Shown: positions 27,016 to 34,621 of the stretch, piece after piece
Layout of the letters: every line of letters begins with the position of its first letter
How positions within the stretch are numbered: the stretch's first letter is position 1
NCBI GenBank assembly: GCA_052161605.1
Contig: CP197409.1
DNA: 64,000 bases
Origin: JBKCUI01 sp052161605
GTDB taxonomy: Bacteria > Planctomycetota > Planctomycetia > Pirellulales > Pirellulaceae
Reading direction: 5' to 3' (one strand)
The notes under the pieces: generated by a model
What the model saw: the letters and a program-made list of their open reading frames with translations, nothing else
Database searches by the model: none
Told to the model about the DNA's origin: nothing
Position numbers and translations under genes: made by a program

Positions 27016-27082
27016 GTTTCTTCTCCCGACAATAGGGCCAATTGAAATTCATTCTTCGAACAAAGTCGATCTTGGCCTATCG

Positions 27083-27098
27083 AGCAATTGCTATGCCA
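27083..27098 (-). promoter_or_regulatory. Sigma-54 -24/-12 promoter candidate 4 (minus)
   Basis: On the minus strand TGGCATA-GCAA-TTGCT has GG at 27097-27096 and GC at 27085-27084, with exact spacing. The predicted transcript start near 27072 leaves 57 bases to the glycine-zipper ATG. Confidence 0.65.
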
Positions 27099-27162
27099 AC
27101 AAGCGAACCTGTCGGAAATGATCGGCCGCAACTTGCAGACTCAGGACTCGGTGCGGTAGGAT

Positions 27163-27178
27163 TTGGCATCACTTTTGC
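27163..27178 (+). promoter_or_regulatory. Sigma-54 -24/-12 promoter candidate 5
   Basis: TGGCATC-ACTT-TTGCG has GG (27165-27166) and GC (27177-27178) ten bases apart. The predicted start near 27190 leaves about 70 bases to the DJ-1/PfpI start at 27260. It is divergent from candidate 4, with 65 bases between the two boxes. Confidence 0.65.
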
Positions 27179-27259
27179 GTTAAAAGACAAGTCAGACTAT
27201 TTACCGCCTTCCATCAAAATGGAATGCGATATCAAACTTCAATGCAAAGTCCAACGCAA

Positions 27260-27847
27260 ATGGAAAACTTAATTCTTTACGGTAAAACGATCGCTTTTCT
27301 CGCAACCGATGGATTCGAACAGATCGAGCTAACAGAACCTTGGAAAGCGATCAAAAACGCGGGCGGAACAGTTAAGCTTGTTGCTCCCAAGATTGAGGGA
27401 ACGATCCGTGGGTTCCATCACGATGTTCCGGGCGACGAGTTCCTCGTAGATGTGCTTGTATCGAACGCTAACATGGAAGACTACGATGCATTGGTGTTGC
27501 CAGGTGGAGTATTCAGTCCAGATGCAATGCGGTTGGATGCGGAGTCCGTCAAATTTGTGCGATACTTCTTTGATGCTCACAAACCTGTTGCCGCAATATG
27601 CCATGGTCCGTGGCTACTCATCGAAGCCGACGTCGTCGACGCGAGAAGGCTCACTTCGTGGCCAAGTCTGCGTACGGACATTATCAATGCCGGAGGAATT
27701 TGGCTTAACGAAGAATGCGTTTGCGATCGGGGACTCATTACCAGCAGGAGCCCTGACGACCTTCCAAAGTTCTGCGAGATGGCAATCAAAGAATTCGCAA
27801 AGGGGGTGCCAGCAGTTCAACCTGTGACATCTGACTCGGATGCCTAA
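27260..27847 (+). CDS. DJ-1/PfpI-family protein
   Basis: This 195-aa protein belongs to the DJ-1/PfpI superfamily. Seen: IAFLATDGFEQIEL near the N-terminus, DALVLPGGVFSPD, the nucleophilic cysteine in AAICHGPWLLIEADVV, and SWPSLRTDIINAGG. The YhbO/PfpI branch is linked to stress resistance and removal of glycation damage. The ATG at 27260 is preferred; 27224 in frame adds 12 residues. The 3' end overlaps a tiny membrane protein, so the three genes form an operon. Confidence 0.9.
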   Translation: MENLILYGKTIAFLATDGFEQIELTEPWKAIKNAGGTVKLVAPKIEGTIRGFHHDVPGDEFLVDVLVSNANMEDYDALVLPGGVFSPDAMRLDAESVKFVRYFFDAHKPVAAICHGPWLLIEADVVDARRLTSWPSLRTDIINAGGIWLNEECVCDRGLITSRSPDDLPKFCEMAIKEFAKGVPAVQPVTSDSDA

Positions 27848-27962
27848 GGCGGTCACCACATCGATCGCCAAAGTATTGTACTTTCTGTTGATCGTGTTGT
27901 TTGGTGTGAACTGGTTAGGCAACATGGTCCGTGGCCGGAATATTGTTGAGAGAACTACATGA
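27840..27962 (+). CDS. Tiny membrane protein, 40 aa
   Basis: The reading frame MPKAVTTSIAKVLYFLLIVL continues with FGVNWLGNMVRGRN and ends at a TGA (27960-27962). One hydrophobic helix spans residues 11-25, with positive residues on the C-terminal side. Its ATG overlaps the last two codons of the DJ-1/PfpI gene, so it is probably translated by coupling. No family is recognised. Confidence 0.5.
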   Translation: MPKAVTTSIAKVLYFLLIVLFGVNWLGNMVRGRNIVERTT

Positions 27963-28078
27963 ACGTACTCGCATCTTCAGCCCTCAGTCGAGCGTTTTTT
28001 GCAATAGCGATTTTTTGCGTGGCGATTGCCATTGTCATAACTGGCAAACCGTTGCTCGCGCCGTTAGCAAACCCATAG
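27959..28078 (+). CDS. Tiny membrane protein, 39 aa
   Basis: This frame begins with an ATGA overlap at the stop of the preceding mini-gene (ATG at 27959). It contains one hydrophobic helix (RAFFAIAIFCVAIAIVITG) and stops at TAG 28076-28078. Two coupled single-helix proteins in a row after a stress gene are unlikely to be chance, but each alone is short. The following 160 bases hold no gene. Confidence 0.45.
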   Translation: MNVLASSALSRAFFAIAIFCVAIAIVITGKPLLAPLANP

Positions 28079-28240
28079 AGCACCAACGCAGAAACCGCTC
28101 ATCAACTTCGCCAGTTAATACTCTGCACGCACTGCGAAAATTCCGCCGAATGGATTGGCTGTTCGTTGGCGTGGTGAGATGCCTGAAAGAATGGGGTAAG
28201 TTGGGGGATTCCAATTTTCGGTTGTACGGCGATGGTCGGT

Positions 28241-31200
28241 TTAGTTGGCGAGTAAACTCTTTATGGCGAGCTGCAAGGATTGCCTTAAGTCGCTCGTGTA
28301 GCCGACTTTCACAAACGCGATCTTTCCGTCAGGTCCGATGATCACCGTTTGAGGAATGGCCTGAACTTTCAGTCTTCGGGAAAGGATGCCGTTATCCAAC
28401 CCGACTTGCACCATCCATTCGCGTTCTTGCAAAAACTCTCTAATCGTAGCGGGATCCTCGTCCTGATTGACTGCCAAAAGTACGACATCCTCTTCTTCGA
28501 ACTCACTGGTGGCTGCAATTAAGTCAGGCATCGCCCGGATACATGGACCACACCAAGTCGCCCAAAAGTCTAAAACGACCACCTTACCCCGCAACGTGGA
28601 TAACTCCAGAGTTTCTCCATCGAGCATGGGCAATTTTAGGTCCGTGATTTCCGTACCGATCAATGAGGATTGCGTCCCAAAAAGCATATCGCTGCGTTGA
28701 TCTCCCTCCGCTCCGGTCATGATCTGCGGTTCTGGAGCCAATCGGGCTACCCAATCGGAATAGGGAACATCCAACGCCTGAGTCGCAAACGAACCGAATC
28801 GCAATTCCTCTATCTGATCCAAGGGAATAGAACACTCCCCCAAGGCCTCTGAATATCCAATTAATTGATCGTCCTTCCAAGAGGTTAAGCCAAAAGTCAG
28901 TCGACGATCACCTGAGACAAGGACTTGAGCCATTTGCCGACCGTAGAAATTGGCAACTTGCTCGTCGCTAGCCTCCGTTGCCGGCAGATCGGAGCTCGCA
29001 TTCGTAGAGCTGTCGACCATCACCGTATTAGAGGAATCGGTAACTGCTGATAACTCTTCCGGTTTGTAGTGAAGCCAAATCAAAGTGGAAACCAACGAGC
29101 GAGGAATCATCAATAAGTCTTGGTTAGCTTTGAACTGGATCGCATTCTCATCCAATTCAATCAACTCTCCTCGGACCATGTCTCCGTTCTCCGCGCGGAG
29201 AATGTGTTGGGGTGGATTGTTCTTGCGAATCCTCGGTATGGTCAACAGCAACTCCCGTTGGTTATTACCTGTGCTAGCGAGAGGGTCGTTCAATGAAGGG
29301 GACAGCAGAATCACTTTGGAGAGATTGCCGACAAACTTGTTTTCATTAACTCTATTAAGGGACAACTTTACCTCTGATTTTAATGAAACATCCTTCGGAA
29401 TATTAAAGGTCATCATCGGGCTGTTATCGACATGCATTCTTAAAGTGTCACCAATACGACCAATGCTAATCCTTGCATTCTGGGAAGAAGGGCGCTGTAC
29501 TTGTTGCATTCGCCCACCTTCGATTGTGCCGATAACCTCCGAATCGTAGAAGTGCAGGACAAAATCGAACGTACTCCCACGATTCTCCTTGTTGCTCCCG
29601 TAAACCTGCAGCGTCAAGCTGCCATAAGTATTTGGTTTCCATCCAAAATCGAATTCGAATCCACCCGCTCGCATTAGTCGGGGGTGGATCAAAGTGGCTG
29701 AATCGCTGAGTTGGATTTCTTCGTCTCTCACAACGACTGCATCTTTGGATTTCTCTGGAACAATCCAGTTTGAGTCGTTGGGTGCTATCTCAGACTGGGA
29801 AAAGGAAGAACCAAAATCGATCGCCTTGAGAAGCGAGGATGCGACTCTCGTCTTCTGCGTGAAGGACTCAAATTCAACGATGCCGTTACGAATTCCCAGG
29901 ACGCGACAAGGAATTTTGTCCCGATTGTAGAAGTAGAGTGTATCGGGCCATTGCTCGTCGGTTCCCTCCTTTGCTTGACGCTTTTGCAAAAGGATTTTCG
30001 CATCCGCCGAATCAAAAGCCCCCCCTTTTTTTGTCCCCGGAAACTGCCAATGAATTATGTCGCTATCTTTTTGCGAGCCAGGCACCAATCGACCACGAAT
30101 GCTCCCTGAAGTATGCAATAATTGGTGCGTGAAGTTTTCGCTAATCGCAACTTCCGGAACGGCTGGGAACGTGATTTGCCGAGCCCCGTTGATTTGAATC
30201 TCGAGCGGTTCTTCACTAGCCTTGGTTGCCAGACGCACATTGCCTTTCTCGATCCCCAACAACTCACCGGAAATCAGCATGCCGTCATGAAAATCCACTC
30301 GTGCTATCGAAGCATTCGACGGCACTGCAGGTTGCAAAGAAAATGCATTGCTGAACTCGGAATGAGGTATCGAAATGGTTGACCTTTGCTGATCTGAACT
30401 GGGCCCATCTGAACCGGACCCAGCAGGACTAATCGAACTCGTTGGCTCTACCAACCAGTGCAATCCGTCAAACGAGATAACATTTCCATTGGTAGCAGGT
30501 GCATTTGCTATTTGGTACGAGGAACGCGTGGAGTCAAAGCCTGGCTCGGATTGACGAACCCGAAACTCAGTCACGACCAAGTCTCCGGTTTTGTTCTCGA
30601 TGTAGATCCCCGGCTTGTTTCGGGTTTTCGAATCATCCAAGTCTGCAGTGCACAATAATTTTCCCGATGTATCATGGATCGCTACACGCTTTTTGACCTG
30701 GTCCCAAAAAATCAACAGTCGAACCTTACGATCCTTGTTAAGGAACGACTCCATCACGATCTCAAAGTTATCCCCAAACGAGAATACCAAGGAATCATCC
30801 CACGTTTCCAATCTTGGCAATTGATCGGTTTCTCTTGCGTTGGTCGGTACACCTAACCCGAGTACCATGTCAAGTTTCTTGGTCCAGCTTAGTTCGACTT
30901 CGATCAAAGAGGTCTCTGGCAGTTCTGCTTCGCGGTACAAATGAATATTTCGCCGAGTGCTGAGTAACTGACCCAGCGTGTTGACTTGCCAGAAGCGTTT
31001 CTGCCCCCTTGCCGCTTCCCATTGATTCAAATCAAATCGATCTGTAGTCCATTGCCCAGCGATGGCCAAGTTTTGCACGGCGGCCACATAGTCGCGTCGC
31101 AGTTTTACTTCGCCAAGTCGAGAACTGAAAATCGTCCAATGCGTTGCATCGAGTTGCCGAATCTCCCCATAGATACGACCGCCGTCTACCAGTTGAATCA

Positions 31201-31561
31201 AGAAATCCTTAGGGGACACGTCCGTTTTGATTGTCTCGACGGCTTCTGCGGGAAAGGATATTTCCTTCAGAAAGTTTCGATCGATCTCGAGTGGGTCGCG
31301 AAACAGCGAATCAGCGAACCAATACAGTGCTCCTTGGTCGAGCCCCATGCAGCTTCCGGGCAACGTTTCACCATTAGTCCAAGTCAACGTGGCTGGACCG
31401 GACTTCCAAGTCGATGCACCTGCAGGATCGGACAAAGAGTTCGAATCGTCACCAGCAAGTCCTTTCCCATCCGTCTGAGCAAACAATCCAGCAGAATAGA
31501 AAAAGAGTACCGCAAACGCGATAAAGTTTGTCGCTAGCTGGATAACCCGAAACATATTCAT
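28241..31561 (-). CDS. Giant secreted protein with C-terminal TlpA/thioredoxin domain
   Basis: This 1106-aa protein has a signal peptide (FAVLFFYSAGLFAQ). A long beta-rich region follows, with repeated units of the type LTWTNGETLPGSCMGLDQG and MVRGELIELDENAIQF that bracket sequence stretches; these suggest repeated small beta domains. The last ~160 residues form a TlpA-type thioredoxin domain with the active site FWATWCGPCIRAMP, so an extracytoplasmic redox function is likely. Its ATG overlaps the stop of the upstream gene by one base (TGATG), which implies translational coupling. It is the last gene of the minus-strand block. The substrate is unknown. Confidence 0.85.
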   Translation of the reverse strand: MNMFRVIQLATNFIAFAVLFFYSAGLFAQTDGKGLAGDDSNSLSDPAGASTWKSGPATLTWTNGETLPGSCMGLDQGALYWFADSLFRDPLEIDRNFLKEISFPAEAVETIKTDVSPKDFLIQLVDGGRIYGEIRQLDATHWTIFSSRLGEVKLRRDYVAAVQNLAIAGQWTTDRFDLNQWEAARGQKRFWQVNTLGQLLSTRRNIHLYREAELPETSLIEVELSWTKKLDMVLGLGVPTNARETDQLPRLETWDDSLVFSFGDNFEIVMESFLNKDRKVRLLIFWDQVKKRVAIHDTSGKLLCTADLDDSKTRNKPGIYIENKTGDLVVTEFRVRQSEPGFDSTRSSYQIANAPATNGNVISFDGLHWLVEPTSSISPAGSGSDGPSSDQQRSTISIPHSEFSNAFSLQPAVPSNASIARVDFHDGMLISGELLGIEKGNVRLATKASEEPLEIQINGARQITFPAVPEVAISENFTHQLLHTSGSIRGRLVPGSQKDSDIIHWQFPGTKKGGAFDSADAKILLQKRQAKEGTDEQWPDTLYFYNRDKIPCRVLGIRNGIVEFESFTQKTRVASSLLKAIDFGSSFSQSEIAPNDSNWIVPEKSKDAVVVRDEEIQLSDSATLIHPRLMRAGGFEFDFGWKPNTYGSLTLQVYGSNKENRGSTFDFVLHFYDSEVIGTIEGGRMQQVQRPSSQNARISIGRIGDTLRMHVDNSPMMTFNIPKDVSLKSEVKLSLNRVNENKFVGNLSKVILLSPSLNDPLASTGNNQRELLLTIPRIRKNNPPQHILRAENGDMVRGELIELDENAIQFKANQDLLMIPRSLVSTLIWLHYKPEELSAVTDSSNTVMVDSSTNASSDLPATEASDEQVANFYGRQMAQVLVSGDRRLTFGLTSWKDDQLIGYSEALGECSIPLDQIEELRFGSFATQALDVPYSDWVARLAPEPQIMTGAEGDQRSDMLFGTQSSLIGTEITDLKLPMLDGETLELSTLRGKVVVLDFWATWCGPCIRAMPDLIAATSEFEEEDVVLLAVNQDEDPATIREFLQEREWMVQVGLDNGILSRRLKVQAIPQTVIIGPDGKIAFVKVGYTSDLRQSLQLAIKSLLAN

Positions 31562-32685
31562 CAGCGTTCGTAGATGGGGAGGAAGCGATAGTTGAGAGCG
31601 AGAGCTAGTAGTGCCATTGAAGTGGAATAAACAGGCCCGTGTTGACTGGTACCAATTTGGCCGTCAGCTTGCTGCATGTTTCGCAACGTTTGAATCGTGG
31701 TCTGATTCCATCGCTGCCACGATTCATAGTCCGCTTGAAAGAGTGCTTGAGCTTTGTAATACCGCTCGTACTCAGCCCATCCAGACCCACCCCCCTCGAG
31801 GCGGTCGATCAAGTATTGACGCGTGGCGGTACGTTCCTCCCATTCGGTACGTTTGCCGATGGAGAAAACTAGGCATGCAATTGCTGTTCTCGCATCGGAA
31901 CCACCTAGACCGCCCAGCCCGCTGTAACCAACCGCACCATCAGAAGTGGAGGTCATCGATTTCATATAGTCGAGGGCGCCGTCAATGGTTTTGTCGGGAA
32001 CATCGAAACCGGCATTGCGAGCGGCAAGCAGTCCCATCAATACGGCGCCCACAACCGAAGTGTCCGCCGAATTGTCGTTTGGGGAATATCGCCACCCCTT
32101 GGACGGATTCTTCTCCTGCGAGGTGACGGCCAATCGAACGGCCAATTCTAACGACTGCCCAATGGTTCTCCGTTTCGAAGGATCTGTCTCGCCCGCCCAA
32201 ATCAAATCGTCGTCCACTGCTCCGTAAGCTTCTGCCAACGCCAGCATCGCGAAACCGTGAACGTACATGTTTCCTCCGTAGTACCCGGTTGAACCACTCT
32301 GTCTTTGGATAATAAAGCGAATCGCGCTACGAACATTCTTGGCATAGCGACCGAAATTGGGATCCTCTCCCGTCGAGAGAAATGCCATAACGGCCAGACC
32401 TGCGATCCCACTGGCTTCGTCGCCATGAAAATTGGCCGACGAATTCCAACTCCCATCTGCGCTTTGAGCATTCACCAAGTAGTCGATGCCACGTTGGTAA
32501 ATCGTTCGCACTTCGGAAGGCACCCCCGTTCCCTCCTGGATTTGGGTTTGCAACTGCTCCAGTTGCGACCAAGCGGTCGATTGGTACACCACACCGAAAA
32601 CTAGCCACAACGCTGTAGCGGCGACAAAGGAACCGAATCGGGGGGTTCTCCTCCGCTGGTTATCGTTAAACACCATCATCTGCAT
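31561..32685 (-). CDS. Prenyltransferase/squalene-cyclase repeat protein
   Basis: About 374 aa with a single N-terminal hydrophobic segment (FVAATALWLVFGVVYQSTA) that looks like a signal or anchor. It is followed by alpha/alpha-toroid repeats: IDYLVNAQSADGSWN, GLAVMAFLSTGED, ALDYMKSMTS, LRNMQQADGQIGTS and MALLALALNYR. Such repeats occur in squalene cyclases and prenyltransferases, but the aspartate-rich cyclase motif is not obvious here, so the protein is probably a binding or structural relative. The ATG at 32685 (MQMMVF) has GGAAAGAGAAG upstream and overlaps the end of the preceding gene. Confidence 0.8.
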   Translation of the reverse strand: MQMMVFNDNQRRRTPRFGSFVAATALWLVFGVVYQSTAWSQLEQLQTQIQEGTGVPSEVRTIYQRGIDYLVNAQSADGSWNSSANFHGDEASGIAGLAVMAFLSTGEDPNFGRYAKNVRSAIRFIIQRQSGSTGYYGGNMYVHGFAMLALAEAYGAVDDDLIWAGETDPSKRRTIGQSLELAVRLAVTSQEKNPSKGWRYSPNDNSADTSVVGAVLMGLLAARNAGFDVPDKTIDGALDYMKSMTSTSDGAVGYSGLGGLGGSDARTAIACLVFSIGKRTEWEERTATRQYLIDRLEGGGSGWAEYERYYKAQALFQADYESWQRWNQTTIQTLRNMQQADGQIGTSQHGPVYSTSMALLALALNYRFLPIYER

Positions 32686-33628
32686 CTTCTCTTTCCCCTT
32701 GAACCTCCTCATCTTCCGCCTGCGCAAGCTCCACAAAATCTTTCACTGGCGCCAGAAAGATAAAATACAATTGCATTTGTGCGGGAGACAGTACCTTGGA
32801 AAGTTCCTCTTTTGTAGCTTTAGATGCAATGCAGTAGCTCAGATAGGGTTCGAAAACCGTCAATGAGGTGAGATCTGTTTTGGCAAAATGAGGATGCAAG
32901 ACCCCTTGCAACTTTTTCTGCTGTTCTTCATTTAAATGAAGTTCTCGCGTTACTGCTCCCATGAACAACGTAAGCAATTCCTCTCGACGTTTCAATTCTT
33001 GCGACTCTGAACATGCGGACATGATGTTGTTCTGATCAGACGACAGAATCGTAGTCACCAAACTCTGCCAGAACTTATGTTCTCGGGGACGATTGGTTTT
33101 AAACGGATTTCCATTGATATCTAAGACGACATCCTCGATCCATGATAAATCGATCTCATTGATGTCTTCGATCTCTTTGATTTCCAAGTCTGCCATGTTC
33201 GAGAGTTGTTCTACTTCATCGCCCTCTTGCGATTCGGCAATAACTCGAGGTAGGAGATCCTTGTCCTTCCCCCACTCTTCTGTTAGTTTCTTTACAGCGC
33301 CTTTCGATGCGATACGGAGCTTCATCACTTGTTCTGGAGTCGGATTGCAAAGTTGCTGAATCAATTCAATCTCAACTTGAAATACCTGTTTCAAATAGAA
33401 TCGCTTAATCGCTAGTTGTCCTTCGGGTGTATGAGCGTCGATTTTGTCCTTCGCATCTTTCTCTGGATCAACTGCGGAATCAACGATTGTCTCCTGATCG
33501 TCTCGATTCTGCTCAACATTCTTTGTGTCTTGACCAAAACCGATACCTCCCTGGGGAATGCTTAATAGAAGAAGCAGATGAGCAAACCCAATGGTCTGAA
33601 ATCCTAATGCCTGGGAGCGAAATTCCAT
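32666..33628 (-). CDS. Secreted protein, paralogue of 33644-34549 product
   Basis: This 320-aa protein has an N-terminal hydrophobic segment (TIGFAHLLLLLSIP) and an acidic second part. The central block KRFYLKQVFQVEIELIQQLC followed by NPTPEQVMKLR matches KRFQLSQAFQLEIEHIQRLC and EPTPQQITKLK in the next gene. The two are tandem paralogues with a shared C-terminal pattern (VLSPAQMQLY; FLSPAQIQSM). No known domain is recognised. The gap to the next gene is 15 bases. AAGGA lies about 12 bases before the ATG. Confidence 0.75.
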   Translation of the reverse strand: MEFRSQALGFQTIGFAHLLLLLSIPQGGIGFGQDTKNVEQNRDDQETIVDSAVDPEKDAKDKIDAHTPEGQLAIKRFYLKQVFQVEIELIQQLCNPTPEQVMKLRIASKGAVKKLTEEWGKDKDLLPRVIAESQEGDEVEQLSNMADLEIKEIEDINEIDLSWIEDVVLDINGNPFKTNRPREHKFWQSLVTTILSSDQNNIMSACSESQELKRREELLTLFMGAVTRELHLNEEQQKKLQGVLHPHFAKTDLTSLTVFEPYLSYCIASKATKEELSKVLSPAQMQLYFIFLAPVKDFVELAQAEDEEVQGEREDADDGV

Positions 33629-33643
33629 TGTTATCGATCGTCC

Positions 33644-34549
33644 TTATTGATCTTCCATCGCCATCATTCGTTCGATCTCGCGTGCCGGCCAGAGCATCAT
33701 TCGCATCGACTGGATTTGGGCAGGCGAAAGAAACTTTGCAAGCTCATCGTTGCTGACTTTGGCTGCGAAATAGTAACCCATGTAGTTTTCGAAAAAGGGG
33801 ATACCACTAACCTCCGCCGAATCAAAGTGAGGCTTGATCGCATCGTGCAACTTTTGTTTCTCGTCAGCACCTAGTCTGAGTTCCCGACAAATCGTACCCA
33901 ATACCGCCTGCAGCATGTCACTCCGCTGTTGGTTCACTTGCTCCGCTTGGTAAGTTGCCAGCTTCCCCTGCTGCTCTGGCGTCAAAACGCTAGCAATGAG
34001 AGTTGCCCACACCTTCTCCTTGGTAGGTACGACGGCCTTAAACGGGTTTCCCATTTCGTTAAGCAACACCATTTGGGCCATGCGATCATCAATCTCACTT
34101 GCATCCTTAATCTCGACGATTGCCTCTTCCAGTTGGTCTTCATCCTGAGAATCTTGATCATTGCCTTCTATTTGTCCCATTCGCCCGAACATCTGACCTG
34201 ACTTTTTCCACCATTCCTGGGATAGTTTTTTGACAACACCTTTAGACCCGACTTTCAACTTTGTAATTTGCTGTGGGGTAGGCTCGCAAAGTCGTTGGAT
34301 GTGCTCAATCTCCAATTGAAAGGCTTGCGACAGTTGGAATCGTTTCGCCGCTAGCATCTTGCTAGGTTCAAAGCCAAAGGGATTCGCCATCTGAGCTTGG
34401 GCAAGCTCTGCGGCGTCAGCATCGTCTAATGCGACAACCTCAACTTGAACCTCGTCCTGCCAAGCATCGACTCTCACTGTCAAAGTAACAATCAGCATTA
34501 GACTCGCTACGGACAGCAGACCCAATCGAAAACCAATAAACTTCAACAT
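33644..34549 (-). CDS. Secreted protein, tandem paralogue
   Basis: This 301-aa protein has a signal-like N-terminus (GLLSVASLMLIVTLTVRVDA) and the shared LAAKRFQLSQAFQLEIEHIQ block. GGGAG precedes the ATG at a good distance. Between the shared blocks the acidic region (EGNDQDSQDEDQLEEAIVEI) is similar in position to that of the neighbour. The function is unknown; it belongs to the conserved planctomycete block. Confidence 0.75.
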   Translation of the reverse strand: MLKFIGFRLGLLSVASLMLIVTLTVRVDAWQDEVQVEVVALDDADAAELAQAQMANPFGFEPSKMLAAKRFQLSQAFQLEIEHIQRLCEPTPQQITKLKVGSKGVVKKLSQEWWKKSGQMFGRMGQIEGNDQDSQDEDQLEEAIVEIKDASEIDDRMAQMVLLNEMGNPFKAVVPTKEKVWATLIASVLTPEQQGKLATYQAEQVNQQRSDMLQAVLGTICRELRLGADEKQKLHDAIKPHFDSAEVSGIPFFENYMGYYFAAKVSNDELAKFLSPAQIQSMRMMLWPAREIERMMAMEDQ

Positions 34550-34621
34550 GACCGCACTCCCAAACCAATAACATCAAATAGTAAATCAATCGACATCTCT
34601 TAACCACCGACACTGAATGAA

